Assembly (NCBI GenBank): GCA_018257865.1
Contig: JAEUBA010000060.1
Span: 62,001 to 126,000 of the forward strand
Length of the DNA: 64,000 nt
Source of the DNA: Stereocaulon alpinum
Lineage: Eukaryota > Ascomycota > Lecanoromycetes > Lecanorales > Stereocaulaceae
Direction: 5' to 3'
The notes under the pieces are model-generated. The model ran no database searches, was not told the origin of the DNA, and worked only from the letters and a program-made list of their open reading frames with translations. Below, one piece after another: positions 22,043 to 34,066 of the stretch (positions are counted from its first letter, which is position 1; each line of letters starts with the position of its first letter). Made by a program: the position numbers and the translations under genes.

Positions 22043-24575
22043 ATGCAAAGTACCCGAGTGCAAGATCAAGAAGAAAGCCTGGAGCGAGAGAAGCAGACCA
22101 AGTATAAAGGCTCGGCACAGATCAGGCTCGAGCATTTGGATTTCTCGAAGGGCGAATCCGACGTCCCCGACAGATCCAACGTGAAGAATTTGGTGTCGAT
22201 TTTCGAAGGTGGAGGTTGCTTTCAGCAAGATAGCCGGCATCACGTGACGGCCGTGATCGACCGCGAACAATTAGACCTTGCCACCCACTCCACCGGTATC
22301 TCTTCCACCATTTTACTCGACAACGCGCAGACCGAACGGCCTAAACTACAACTACCTTCGGGATTTCGGCTTGAATGTCTCCACGGTCGGCATCGGGTTC
22401 AAGCGGGGAGGGAGATGACCCCTCCCCAGCTTTGGTGGACCGTGGATCTGTACCTGGCCGGTATGATCGACTTGATCCTGGACTGAGCAGAACATCTCTC
22501 ACTCACCCCTCCAGATTTGAGCGACGATCTGAGGACCTACCTGACCGAGCAAATATCCAACGAGAAGAAACCTACCGACGGTGAAGCATACCGCAAGATC
22601 CGTCAACATTGCCTCAACCCGCTTGCGGCGGCTCGATGGTGGGCATGTCTGACGGAGAACAAGCAACAGGAATTGAGGAGGCTGCTACGAAGGGAAGACT
22701 ACGCAGCTGCTTTCGATGCTCTGTTGCCTTTTCCGGGTCTGTGGCCGGACGGAATGCGGTTCGGCGTGACGAAGGCCATGATCGGTTCGAAATGTGATGA
22801 GGTAGGCCAGCCCTTCTTATGTGTTGTGAGCTCACGAGACTATCAAGCCGCAGGAGATGTTTCACTACCTCGAACATATCAGGAGATTCTGGACCGACTT
22901 GGTTCGACACGACAAGCACGATATGCAGAAGGTGGATTATGTTACGGTGAAGGCGCTCGAACTTAAAGCGCCGGGCGCGTCGACATCTGATAGCATGACT
23001 TTATACCGTCAACTGAGAAAAGGGGAGATATTCAGCGCATTTGACTTGGGCCGTCGCATGGAGGTCTGGGCGAAGCTGCAGGCGTGGGAAGGTCTCATCC
23101 CTACTCTTTGGACTTTCTTCGAGAACTTCAAGTATATCAAAGCATGCGCCAATTGGGTGGGGAGCTTGGTAAGGGTGCCTCCCAGGGGAACTCTGTATAC
23201 GGCGATGGCGCGGAGCTTCTCAGAAATGAATCAGAAGAGAGGCAAATGCATTGTCCAGGAAGCGGAATCGGCCTTCACTTTCAGATCCAGCAATACCCAA
23301 AACCGCGTGGCTCTGCACTACCGACAAATATTTCTCTACGTTATGCGACACCTTCGTGAGTTATCGCCAGGGTCCACGAAGTTGGAGCCCAAACCGAGTG
23401 AGAGAAAGATCCGGACGACGAAGGATCCCAATAAATCCGTACTGTATGGATTGGCCGACTTGGCGGAGCGGCTAGGATTCAAGTCGGAGAAGATCGGCGA
23501 TTTGAAGGCGAAATACTCCAGTCATGCAGGCGGATGGTTACCGTCCGTGCAATCGAAGCCTGTGTACGTTGTCGATGGACCTGGAGAGTGCCAGGAGAGA
23601 AGATGTGCATGTCCCTTTGACCTGGCGTTTGAGCAGAGCAAGGAATTCCTTTTCCTCGATAACATGCATAGCACAGACAAAAGCCAAGGGAGCAGTATCC
23701 AGTCCGTTTTCGTGAGGAGGTCCGTTTATCTGGCTTACTTTGGCAGACGGGTATCTTATTCGGAACCTGAATTGAATGATCAGGAAAGAGAAAACGGCGA
23801 TCAAGAGCAAGAACGAGACCCAACGCGAGAAGATATAGATCAAATGTACGCACCCCAGGAGCAACCAAAGGCGGAGGAAACGCGAGAGGATCGAGACATA
23901 AGCGAATGGCAAGATTATGCGGAGCAGCTGGGAGACACGAGCCATCTGTTTGAAAGTCCGCCCCGTTTACAGAGTGTTCAGGGAAATCAGGAACCTCAAC
24001 CGATGGACGACGTCGAAGAGCTAGTACCGTATAACGGCGAGAGAGAACAGGGTTCGGTGGCGCCTTCTATAATTTCATCAAGTTTTTATTCAGACGAGAT
24101 CTCGCCCGAAGAGGGCCCGCTCGAAGAAAGGGTCCCATTTGAGGAAACTCCTCTTCGGCTAATTGCTTCAGCGCCCATGGAAGCTACGGAAGAGGACGAA
24201 ACCCTTCAAGAACGGTTCAAATTCATCTTTCGCGATGGAGACGATTGGATTACAATGGAAGAATACTTTTTGGGTCCATCTCTTTCCTCTTCGGTGGAGC
24301 TCACGGCAGAAAAACACGCAAGGGAGGGACGATATCTATTCGACACGGCTCTTTGGTCATTGCACCCCTCGGAATGCTTTGAAGCTGCTATGGTAAATGG
24401 CACGCACGTCATTCTTCTATTTCCAGCAGGAAGAATTTGTATATCCCCCCAGCTCGCCGCATCTGCTTCCCAATTGGGCGATAACGCCAGATCATTCAAG
24501 GATAACACTAGAAAGAGAGTTGCCAACGATGACATCTCCACAGAAGATCAGGCACGAAAGAAACAAATTCTATAA
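22043..24575 (+). CDS. DUF3723 protein, 808 aa, three exons
   Basis: Exons 22043-22460, 22515-22801 and 22854-24575; introns of 54 and 52 nt, both in phase. The N-terminal 250 residues carry the DUF3723 pattern: IRLEHLDFSKG, LECLHGRHRVQAGRE (110-124), WWTVDLYLADLSDDLRTYL and NEKKPTDGEAYRKIR. The C-terminal third is acidic and probably disordered (REDRDISEW, EEGPLEERVPFEE). The biochemical role of DUF3723 is unknown; the family is one of the recurring accessory genes of Starship elements. The ATG is preceded directly by a GTG in the same frame, and no earlier ATG is needed. No damage is visible. Confidence 0.88.
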
Positions 24576-24932
24576 CTCCCGTTTATATGCCTTTACATCC
24601 TTTGCCGTGATTCAATTTTCAACTAATATTGCTGCTGTCAACACACACTTCTGTCCAACCAACCATATATGCGTCGGCAAGTCTATGTATAGCATGGACC
24701 CAAGGAATGGCTCTGTGGTTGCATCTGGGTGCAGCACCTCGTTCAGCGGTTTAAATCCACCGCTCCAAACACCAGATTTGGATGGCTCGTCCGGCTGAGA
24801 GGACGCAGTTCTCACAGTCTCGCAACGTCTTGCGCCAATATTTGAACCATTCATTCCGCGCGATTACCGCCACATCTAAAACCCTGGTCTCCTCGTTTGA
24901 TATTCCCCGAGTTCGAACCCTGATCAAGGCAC
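24576..24932. other. Intergenic between convergent genes
   Basis: Probably the 3' ends of the DUF3723 gene and the small minus-strand gene. No supported gene. Confidence 0.4.
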
Positions 24933-25358
24933 TCAATACTGCATGGATCGTATCACTTCTTCTACCTCTTGAACTCGTTCGTCGAAGTTTGCGATCGGCG
25001 GGCCTGAGTCCTCTGCTAGTCCCTTCAGGCGATTCTCTTCGGCAGCGAGCTTTCCCAACAACATTCCCTGTACCTCCAGCATACATTCTTTCATGTCTAA
25101 TGCTTTCAAGACTTCCGGGTTCAAGGCAGACAGTTCATTGAGACGTTCGCGCCGCTTCACCCAATTTTGGACTCGGAGCTCCTTCCCTTTTTGAATTTCC
25201 TCATCCTGAGTAGCCTGCCATTTTCTTCGGGGACGATTCATCTTTCTGTGTTCTGTCGCGGGTCTTGGTCCTCTACTTGCGTTGAGCCCAAGATTCGGGC
25301 GCAGTGGGTTATCTTGGCATAGTGGATGCGATTGCGACGTGCTGGTGGATTGTGTCAT
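24933..25358 (-). CDS. Hypothetical protein, 141 aa
   Basis: An intact frame; the first ATG is at 25358. The N-terminus is Ser/Thr rich (MTQSTSTSQSHPL), the middle is basic and helical (NRPRRKWQATQDEEIQKGKE) and the C-terminus is acidic and helical (NFDERVQEVEEVIRSMQY), so a coiled coil is plausible. No family recognised. Confidence 0.5.
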   Translation of the reverse strand: MTQSTSTSQSHPLCQDNPLRPNLGLNASRGPRPATEHRKMNRPRRKWQATQDEEIQKGKELRVQNWVKRRERLNELSALNPEVLKALDMKECMLEVQGMLLGKLAAEENRLKGLAEDSGPPIANFDERVQEVEEVIRSMQY

Positions 25359-25501
25359 ATCGGATTTGTAGGAAGCAAGTCGCGGATTAGGTTTCTGCAA
25401 CGTTGACTCTAAATATGGGTTTCCCTCAGAATACAGGCATCTGGATCAATCTGTTCCTTGGTGATCGTCGCCTTTTGGTAGATTTCTCAATCCTTGTTCT
25501 C

Positions 25502-25625
25502 GCATGGCATCCAATCCTGGCACGAGCATCGCCAATCCTGGCACGAGCATCCACTTCTGGCTCGAGCATCCACTTCTGGCTCGAGCATCCACTTCTGGCT
25601 CGAGCATCTTCTTCAGGCTCCAATA
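25502..25625. repeat. Minisatellite, 19-21-bp units
   Basis: About five tandem units of CATCCACTTCTGGCTCGAG, the first two with variant CAATCCTGGCACGAG. The motif belongs to a family scattered across roughly 13-41 kb of the window. Confidence 0.85.
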
Positions 25626-26059
25626 TCCGTTTCATGTCCACGTCTTCTCAGCTATGGATGTTTTACTAGATCCACTACTACCTCTCCGTAGTCAGTCTCA
25701 AATAAGAGAGGCTTAGCAGTGCATAGCTCAGACGTTCAAAACTCCATAATCCACGTGTCTTTGATCACGTGCCATTTGGCCCCTCAAAACATGGCTTACG
25801 TTTCTAAATCAAACGCGACCGACGTGGGGTCATGGCAGGCACCGGGACTCATTCAACCAAGTGATCATCCACTTTTGGCTCCCTCTCCAGCATCCATTTC
25901 TGACTGCACGAGGAGGGGATCCAGAACCGAGGGGAGCCAGAACTGGATGAATATGGGGACTTAAGAGAATTCATCGGACGATAACAATGGAAAATAATTT
26001 ATCGATCGAAGGTAGAAACACCACACCTCCTTCCAAATCTTCCCTTAACCTTGAACAAA

Positions 26060-26791
26060 ATGGAACAATCGAACGTTGCAGGCTCAAAGCGAAGGCCTAG
26101 TATATTATCTCTACAGCGTGCGAACCTCAAACCACCGCAGCAAATAAATAAATACCGTGAGGCGGACCTACCGCGCACTCCCTACCCCCTGCCGAGCAAG
26201 GGGGGTAAGCGATTTGTCTCGTTCAGCGAACAAGATGCTTCTCTGCAGGAAGGAGAGGTAAAGAAACGCAAGATTACTGTCGAGGGAGGAATTCTAAGTA
26301 CGCCACCTTATCTGGCCAGTTTTCCTTTACTCGAGTCTCAGTATCCTCCTGCTAGTCAGTACCGCGTCATTCCTCCGGTAGAAATGATGAAAATATAGGA
26401 ATCAATTCTCAACTAGATTAACTGGTCTAAAGTGGTGCAGGAGGCTGGAGGGAGAGAAAAGCCTAACACTTATCGAAATATCTTTAAAACGATTGTGCAT
26501 TCCCATATTAAGAAAATATTGAAACAAGAAGAATACGGGAAAGATATGAAGATCGAACTTGGTAAACGAGACGACGAGGATACCGATACTAAGAGTAGGA
26601 ATAATAGCAGTGAGGAGGGTGGCAGGGATGGCTTTCGGTATTTTGAGGATAACAATTTTTTGGAAAGTGATGAGAGTAGGTGTGGGAGTGAGGATTATAC
26701 AGATGACAAGACTGATGATGAGGAAGACAGCGATGATGAGGATCCAGTGGATGACGATTCTGAGGTGATTGATGATTGGGCGTCGGTCTAG
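26060..26791 (+). pseudogene. Duplicated-family gene, copy 2 (two in-frame TAGs)
   Basis: Starts MEQSNVAGSKRRPSIL, contains LPRTPYPLPSKGGKRFVSFS, and runs to an acidic tail (DDKTDDEEDSDDEDP) ending at 26791. Two TAGs (26396-26398 and 26414-26416) lie between MMKI and INWSKVVQEAGG, in the same frame. The first TAG is also present at the matching place in copy 1, so either both copies descend from a broken ancestor or a short intron spans this point; I could not find splice sites that keep frame. Function unknown. Confidence 0.55.
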
Positions 26792-26881
26792 CCAATTGAA
26801 GGACGTTGATTATTTGGCCTTTCGAAGAATGATAACTTTAGGCTGATTTAGTAAATGTCTCTCCGCCAATGATACAGATAT

Positions 26882-27226
26882 CTACTTGTACATGGAAATT
26901 TTCAGGTTTTCTACTTCGCTAATCAGCTGTAGAGAGGTCACTACCCATTCGGCATCAGCATTGCTGTCCCTCTTTAATATTGCCTCCTCGCATTTCGAGA
27001 GTCCTCTATTGTGATTGTGTCTACGAAATTTTGTAGCGCAATATTGATTCGCAACATCGTCTAGCGGTTCCGGTACCGATGCTTCTCTGTCAAGGATCTC
27101 CGCAAAAAGTCGCACTGTATAAAGGCGCCGAACGGGCAAGGAGGCAACCAGATGAGGATGTACGGAGCTAAAGAGAGAGCCCCAGACGATATGAGTGTGC
27201 TGGCTCGGACGGCAAGTGGCTCCCAA
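26882..27226 (-). other. Possible coding fragment
   Basis: A 115-codon frame (VASLPVRRLYTVRLFAEILD, then SKCEEAILKRDSNADAEWVV) looks protein-like but has no clear start. A 95-codon plus-strand frame at 27152-27436 overlaps it. I cannot decide between them; both may be remnants. Confidence 0.3.
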
Positions 27227-27644
27227 GAAGTCATTTTCGAAGTGGGTGATGAGGATGGTCGCGCAACTTTTGAATTAGAACACACTTTTCTGCAGCGCGC
27301 GGATGGGATACTCTCAGGTGGTCATGATCTCCTGCAATCAGAATGGTGTTTGATGATGATTGGAGGATGTCGTCACACGCCAATCACACGGTTCGTCGGA
27401 AAGATGCTTACTAAACACTACGCCGCTCAAGTATAAAAGCTATCTTTTCGCTCGATCTTGATGCATATCACATCCAACATCCCATGATATGTCGAGCCGC
27501 GAGAGCTACCAATGTCCAGTTTCTTCCTGTTCCAAAACATATTTCGGAAGGCGCTCCAGAGACTCTTTAAGGGATTATCTTCGAGAATTTGGTGCATAAT
27601 GCGGTGCTCATAAATCTCATCTGGTCCACAACTTCCCGTCGAAG

Positions 27645-28844
27645 GAATTGGGACGCTCCTGGTGCAGGTTTTGCGCAAAATCGTTTTCTAGAAAGTCTAC
27701 ATGGAAGAGGCACGAAGACTCACGTGGGTGTATCTACAAGAGAAGTCCAATTCGGTCAATAAGCTCACTATAAGTTTAAGATTCCAAAAAGAATTTACGT
27801 TGCCCAATTTGCCCAAGACATTTCAATCAGAAACGTCTCGTGAGGCAGTATGTCAGCAGGGGCCATCGCGAGGAGGCCAATGATATTCAAGTCGTCACAT
27901 TTGGAAACCTTTCCTCACAAGTCGTCTCCGGACCGCAAATTGAGACCTTGACGCGTCCACCTTCTAAAACAGAACCACCACAACCTCTCGTGGATGCGAA
28001 CTATGCGAGAGGGTCTGAACATTCCTTACTGAAGCATTATACTCAACCAAGGAATGCTTACGACGTCACTCCCTTCGATAATCTCGGATCTGTTTTCGGA
28101 TCCTGGGGATTCGGTGATGGTTCGGATAATTGCACAACATCAGCTGGGTTGCCGCCAATTCATCAGCCTCCTTCTTCCGGGTTTCCAGCAGAACTAGCGC
28201 AAACGAGCCTTGATCCGATCAGCTCCGTGTTCTGCACATGGCAAGCAGGTACTGATATGAACACGCTACCTCAATTAAGTCCCAATACGGGCCAGGAACA
28301 GCATGCCCGGCCTCCTATGAGGCCCCTTGCTTCAGAGACTGCTAGAGCAACCAACAGTCAGTCGCACTTAAATTACAGTCCTCCTGCTGGATTGCAAACA
28401 CCCTTTGACCCTGCTTCCTCGCAGTCTCATCTTGGTGTAGCGCAGACCCGAAATTCTGTAGATTCTCTCTTCTGCACGTGGGAGGCGGGCATTGATATGA
28501 ACGCGCTGCCTCAATTGAAAGTTGATGCACATCAGGGAGGATCTTCTCGGTCTTCTGTCATGCCACCCATTATTTTAGGAGCTGTGGCAAATAACCTTGA
28601 TTCTTATGATCTTGACGCTCACTCAACGGCCTATTCATCGTCTCTGGTGGGCCAAACCATACCTGAAAATACGCAAGGTAGCTTTTGTCCAAAAGCGGTG
28701 TTTTGTACCTGGGAAGCCGGAGCTGGGCCGGAGGATCATTCTTGCTGGGACAACACCAGGGACCAGGCTAATACTTGGCCAGTAGACTCGAATCCTGTGG
28801 GTTTTGATGGAAGTCTAGTGGGCATCGAAACCAGTATTGGCTGA
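27645..28844 (+). CDS. C2H2 zinc-finger protein with FCTWEAG repeats, 5' end open
   Basis: Exon 1 contains a perfect finger, from Cys codon 27663: CRFCAKSFSRKSTWKRHEDS with the last His split by a 57-nt intron (27724-27780, donor GTGGGT, acceptor AAG). Exon 2 starts with a second, degenerate finger (LRCPICPRHFNQKRL). A long Pro/Ser/Gln-rich region follows, with four copies of a short motif: SVFGSWGFGDG, SVFCTWQAGTDMN, SLFCTWEAGIDMN and AVFCTWEAGAG. This resembles a transcription factor with repeated activation or interaction motifs. No ATG is found in frame upstream before a TAA, so a 5' exon is missing from the model. Stop at 28844. Confidence 0.7.
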
Positions 28845-29375
28845 CCGCATGAATGAGCGTTCGTACAGGCGTCGCTGGACCTCCTATCCAACGGCATGCT
28901 TTATATTCAAGACAGAGCCCGCGTTTGTTAATGACAGCATGGACAATATCATCAGTGTGGACCTTGATGTTCGAAGTCACGATTGGCAAATGTACTTCTA
29001 TGGAAGGACCGCTCAGATAGAAATTCCTTTGGTATCACGAGATGGTGGTATAGATGTTTACAGATATCAAAGCATTTCATGACCAGCTCCGTACTCCCAA
29101 AATCTTAACTGGCTTTCTTTGCCCATTCCACATTCGTGAATCCGTTATCGGTGCGTTCCCGGCAGTCATCTCCCCCCAGTTCAACAATGCGCTTTCTAAA
29201 CCCTTCCTTCACCCCAGCGATTGGAGGTCGGTCACCACGCTAGTAGAGGACTTGTACCGTAAAAGATCGCTCCGGTGTAGAGTGTATAAGTCGGGGAAGA
29301 GATCGTAAGAGGGCACCATTGAATATAAGTCTGCGACTTGTTAGACACATTTCGTCCTAAGAGACGTCGCCAGAC
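28845..29375. other. Gene-poor stretch
   Basis: Short open frames only (for example 28837-29082). No domain, splice pattern or repeat stands out. Confidence 0.35.
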
Positions 29376-29960
29376 CTATATATCGCCTCCACAAGCCTCA
29401 ATCTCTCTTGTGTCACCACCAGGCGTGTTTTTATGAGAGCCTAGGACCACACTGAGACCCCAGACAACGCTTGAGTCGCCTCCAAAATGTGTGTAGTTCA
29501 CAAGTGTAAATCCTTTTCCTGAGACGTAGGAAGGAGCTCCGTCTATTCTTTTCATTCCCTCAAAAGGACTAATCTGAGCCCAGTGAACCATCGCCATCTG
29601 TGGGGAGACCAGGAATGAGTTATATTTGGAAAAGAGTAGGTGCGCAACAGCCTAAGAGTTGTACATCAGCATTGTGTATAAGAGAAAGATAGGGCGCAAT
29701 ACTCTGTTCAACGTCACCTCCCCAGTAATACCTTCTATAATTGAGTCCACTCCTAAAGCTCCATGCTCGCTCCGACACCTTTCATCACCTCTCTGTTTAT
29801 AGCATTGACTCATGGCTTCTTGGCAGACATCCAGTGTAGTTGAACCTTTGAGTAGTACGCAGCCATCTTCTTTAAGAGTAGTCGTAGCCCTTTTAGGATC
29901 GTCTTGCAAGGAAAAATATTCGTTATCAAGTGTCTTCACCAATATGCTGCGGATGTCCAT
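29376..29960 (-). CDS. Hypothetical two-exon protein, 159 aa
   Basis: Exon 29960-29703 starts at an ATG; exon 29597-29376 follows a 105-nt intron with donor GTATTG and acceptor CACAG, phase zero. The sequence includes TTTLKEDGCVLLKGSTTLDV and GKGFTLVNYTHFGGDSSVVW. The first block faintly resembles the start of phytanoyl-CoA-dioxygenase-like proteins, but no metal-binding motif is visible, so I do not assign it. Confidence 0.4.
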
Positions 29961-29979
29961 TTCTCCGGGCGTGGTTACA

Positions 29980-30180
29980 GAGGTACTGCTGGAGTACCGG
30001 TAATGCGCTTCGGTGGTGAGGTGCAGTGGTGGTGAGGTGCTGTTCCGGCGAGGTACTGCTGGTGGAGGCGGTCTATATAAGGCTGTAATGGTGAGGTACT
30101 GCTGGTAAGGCGGTGTAGTTTCCGTGAGGTGTTACCAGTGAGGCGAGGTGCGTCTCGTGAGCCGGTCTAGTGGTAAAGCG
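29980..30180. repeat. Degenerate tandem repeat GAGGTACTGCTGG
   Basis: At least four related units (GAGGTACTGCTGGAGTACC, GAGGTACTGCTGGTGGAGG, GAGGTACTGCTGGTAAGGC, GAGGTGTTACCAGTGAGGC) sit just upstream of the 159-aa gene. Beyond them to 31241 I see only short open frames. Confidence 0.6.
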
Positions 30181-31241
30181 CTGTAGGGTGGACTGCTGTG
30201 TCCTACACTGCTATAGGAACTGGCAATAAACGTGGCGGTCACGTCGTCGTCTCACGTGATACACTACCCGCCACTTCGACAGAATCTTCACCCTCAATTG
30301 ATAGCACCGGAACAGCAGACCACCACCCCAGCGCCTTAGCACTACATCGCTGGAACAGCACATTACAACTACAGCACCTCATCTCCATAGCGCCTTACCA
30401 CGACAGTACAATGCTCAGTGGACGTTATGGAAGAAGCAACACGGCCGACCCACGGTCAATTCCGTGGACAATCCCCGAAAGAGGAATTTGGTAGGGTGAT
30501 ACTCCTCCACCTTTTCTCCTTCCCTTGTACATTTTAGAGCTGTATTAATTGAAGTCGTTTAATTGCAGAGCGGAAGCAATGAACGCTCACATGGATATGA
30601 CCATTGGTCAAGACCCATTACGATCCCTCAACAGCTCCGAGTACCTACCTTGACCCTTTCTACGAACAGCTCTTTTTATGGTATGGGAAACAGATAATAC
30701 TCTTCCTACGAGGCGAGGGTTTGTCCTATGGTACATTGGCTGCTCTGGCTGCTGCAAAAATATGAGGCTGGAGCTTGGGGCTCAGGCGGTAAGAATGGGT
30801 GCTGGTGGATTCAAGTCAGTACATACGCTCCCAGGGTGGTTGGAAGACTCACTGCCTTTAGTTGAGACAGGGGATGGCGTTGCGTTGCACCCAGGAAGTC
30901 TTTGATACCCAAATCGTCTCTCCACTTCTCTGGATCCTTTAGGACTGTTGAACTAGGGTCCAGAGTACTTGTCGCTGGTTCCATCAGTTCGTCATTCGGT
31001 TGGACATGATGGGTCGGTACTCATCAGCCTCCAATATGTGGCGAGAGCTGTCTTTACAGCTCTTTCCAGCATCCACTTTAGGCTTTCCCTTTGCGATCCA
31101 CAATTGGATGCTTGAGAGCATCCAATAGCGAACCGTGTTGTTAAATGTACGCTGTATCCCCTTACGATTGCTTTCCTTCGTTCGCTCTCCAAAGAAACGA
31201 CAGCCGTACCACGCCATCTGGAGCGATTTCAGCGCCCTGAC

Positions 31242-31874
31242 ATGGACACCTCATTGGAGACTATCAATGTCATGCTTTCACCCGATATGTCGGAACCCCA
31301 TACCGCAATAAGCGACTCACCAGACAGCGACGCAAGCCCTCCGACCCGCCGTGACCGTCGACGTGAAGAGAGTCCAGAGGCACCCCGAACCGCAAGGAGC
31401 AGGAAAACTGCTGACCGCCATGTGGCCTTTCAAGGCACTAGGACTCAACGGCAAGCGACGATCCATCCAATCTTTCGCGAGCGTCTTGGATCTGGCAGAG
31501 CAGGCAATATTGGTGCTCTAGATGATTGGATTGCAAGGCACGGGGGGATAACATCGTCGTATGAGGAGCTGCCTCACCGACTCAGAATATCTAAGAAACA
31601 TCAACCAATGACACCATCAGAACGAGTGATAGAGCTCACCAAGACAAACGGTTTCTTGCTACAGGAGCTAGCATATCACAAAGACACTCGAGCGGCTGAG
31701 ATAAGGTTCTTGGAGAAAGCCACCAAGCTCCGTGCAGACATAGAAGGTGCCCTGGCAGACTTCGATCGTGCTCTCGAAGAGAGGTCGAAGGCCCGAGTAG
31801 ATGCGGAATCCATTCTGTTGAACTATTGGGGCATCGACCTAGGGGACGGGAACATCGAAGACAGCATTTTTTAG
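31242..31874 (+). CDS. Hypothetical coiled-coil protein, 210 aa
   Basis: An intact single frame. The N-terminal 60 residues are disordered (SDSPDSDASPPTRRDRRREE). Residues about 125-195 form a probable coiled coil (LLQELAYHKDTRAAEIRFLE, ADFDRALEERSKARVDAESI). It ends NYWGIDLGDGNIEDSIF. No family recognised. Confidence 0.55.
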   Translation: MDTSLETINVMLSPDMSEPHTAISDSPDSDASPPTRRDRRREESPEAPRTARSRKTADRHVAFQGTRTQRQATIHPIFRERLGSGRAGNIGALDDWIARHGGITSSYEELPHRLRISKKHQPMTPSERVIELTKTNGFLLQELAYHKDTRAAEIRFLEKATKLRADIEGALADFDRALEERSKARVDAESILLNYWGIDLGDGNIEDSIF

Positions 31875-32195
31875 TATTTCCTGCTATGAAAGGGACATTA
31901 TGCCAAGCTTTGAAGAGTACAATCTCGTAGGCTATTTGCTGCATTCACTAAGCGTATATTTCATCAAAGCTGATTGCCAAAGTCCCTATATCCAAAACGA
32001 GATTATCTTAATAATTTACTTGGTCCAACAAGGAGATCAAGACTGGTGACTCCTTCTTTGGCCCCCCACGAAGCGATTGTGAAAGGGCGACCCTGTAGGA
32101 AAGATCAAAAGCCAACAGAAGGTATTCGCACGTTCAAGTACTGGCTAGCTCTGATGTCCAGCGACCTTGGAACATCGATGGTCATCCTGACGCTG

Positions 32196-32706
32196 CTAGG
32201 GTGCTTCGATATTAGAGTTCGCGAGTGGCCCCTCCGGAAGCTGAAATTTTGGTGCAAGACACTGCAAGACGGAGGTGGCGAGGAAAATGCCAGTCGAAAT
32301 ATACACGTACAGACGTGGCGACTTCGAGCGCGAGGTGGTGTGCTTCCAAAAAGCATAGCCAGCAGCCAATGCCACAGCCTGATGGCCGCGTGAGAAATGC
32401 TCATAGGAGGGCAATTGGAACAGCAGCAGTGGTTGGAGAGTAAGCGCGCTGGTGGCGATCACAGACTGGGGAAATACGTCAGTGTCCGTATCACTTCCAG
32501 AAGAATCATAACTTTACTATGAACCCGACTAATTGGCCGGAAGCGCCGAACAATTTCGAGTTTGTTACGCTGACTTCACTGATGACAGCGTGAAACAGAC
32601 TGAGAAAAACGGACATGGTTCCGAGGAAAGTGGACGCGGCTCTCATCATTAGCACCAAGGCGAAGATAGCGCCAGTGATAATTCAGTATCTCTGAGAGAT
32701 ATCCAT
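32196..32706 (-). pseudogene. Broken ferric reductase, second copy
   Basis: The start, MDISQRY then a TGA (32685-32683) then IITGAIFALVLMMR, aligns with the first residues of the intact ferric reductase (MEITQIYAIVAGGVFLL). Further on, YEHFSRGHQAVALAAGYAFW then LYVYISTGIFLATSVLQCL aligns with the second haem His region of the intact gene. Everything between, including the first His pair, is deleted, and the flavin half is missing. Confidence 0.75.
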
Positions 32707-33055
32707 GATGTTCAGTGTTCGTAATTTGAAGTTGAGCATCATCATTCGAGATCAAGCCATGGCTGCTGATTCGTACCGGACCAAAAGGCATCCAGATGTG
32801 GTGACATCCACTTCTACCCTCATCGAGGCGAAGCTTGCTATCCAGCTCCTTTGACATGCACAGCCCGCTTCTAACATTGACGAAAGCACATCATTGGTCA
32901 GGGACCCTCCGCCGAAGAAGGATCCAATATTGGATGCGGCATCCAATTGTGGCTCCAATAAATGCTTACTCAAGCGTTTACGGCACGAGGCAGTGCCGCA
33001 AATCCGCCATGTTAAATAGTTTCGAGCGCATTAGATGTACTTTAACATCTTTTTT

Positions 33056-33577
33056 ATGGCGATTCGACGAACTAACCAACGTGTTGTACGTGAGAAGTTC
33101 CGGAAACGAAGTCCAAGCTGGTTTAAGAAAGGAAACGAGCTAGCACGGATGACAGGAGCAGAGATTTATATGGTCGCTCTCCACCGCAATAAATACTCTA
33201 CCTATAAGTCGACTGATCGACCCGGATGGCCTCCGTCGGAGCAAGATATTGTAAGTCGCTCCGGATCGCTGTGAAATAAATCACTTATGCATTTCTATCA
33301 GATGAACCACAACCCCCCCCCTTTCCGCCAATATCCCGAAGACTTTGAGACAATGAATGGAGAGAGAGACCAAAACGACGGAGAGGAAGGAGAAGAAGGA
33401 GGAGAACGAGAGGACAGAGCACAGGCTGAAGGAGTAGAGCTCAACGGATCTAAGGAAAGCCGTACGCAGAAGACCAGCGAAAAGACCGTTAATGAACGAA
33501 GGGTTTTTACTATCCCCAAGCCTCCTGTCTTGCGGAGATTACAGACCGAGGACGCTTCGCGCACAAATGGTAGATAG
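33056..33577 (+). CDS. MADS-box-like protein, 156 aa, two exons
   Basis: Exon 33056-33250 and exon 33302-33577 are joined by a 51-nt intron (donor GTAAGT, acceptor TCAG), phase zero. Residues 1-65 look like a short MADS/SRF-type DNA-binding region: REKFRKRSPSWFKKGNELAR, AEIYMVALHRNKYSTYKS and DRPGWPPSEQDI. The rest is acidic, then basic near the end (TIPKPPVLRRLQ). Small fungal MADS-like proteins with the STDRPxWPPS motif are widespread; roles are mostly untested. It would act in the nucleus. Confidence 0.65.
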
Positions 33578-34066
33578 TTACATTAGGAAGACGTCAAGTT
33601 GTTAGTATTCCGTTCGAAAAATTCCCCCGGTCATTAGAGAACCTTCCAGATCAAACGAGTTCGAAGCCATCATTTTTACGGACTATACTTGCCGTGCCAC
33701 AATGAAGGTGGCGGTGAAATGTCCAAGCTGAAGTACAGCTACTGAGACCTGATCTTCAGGTTGTAACGGAGGGCCGGATAAAATTAGAGGTACCGGATGA
33801 ATTTGAGTGGACATTCACGGCGTTAAGGCACATGGTTGGTGCTCAATTTTGGCGTTGTCTCTTAGCCGCGCTATTTCATGCAGGCTTGATGGCGCAGCCA
33901 CACCTTATTTATGTCATGCTCACGCCACAAACAGGCATCTGCGCCTTGCACTTGTTTCATGTCTAGGCTCCTGGATAAGGGAATCAAGTCTCTACCTTAC
34001 TTTTGATTGCGCAGCCCCTCGAAACTTTCCCCGTGTTGTCTGGGTTCTATTTTTACTATGGTCTAC
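33578..34066. other. Intergenic
   Basis: No supported gene between the MADS-like gene and the secreted-protein gene; the two are convergent. Confidence 0.4.

Noticed and set aside
29652..29960. Phytanoyl-CoA dioxygenase call for the 159-aa gene
   Set aside because: Only a weak N-terminal likeness; no HxD...H iron-binding motif was seen.
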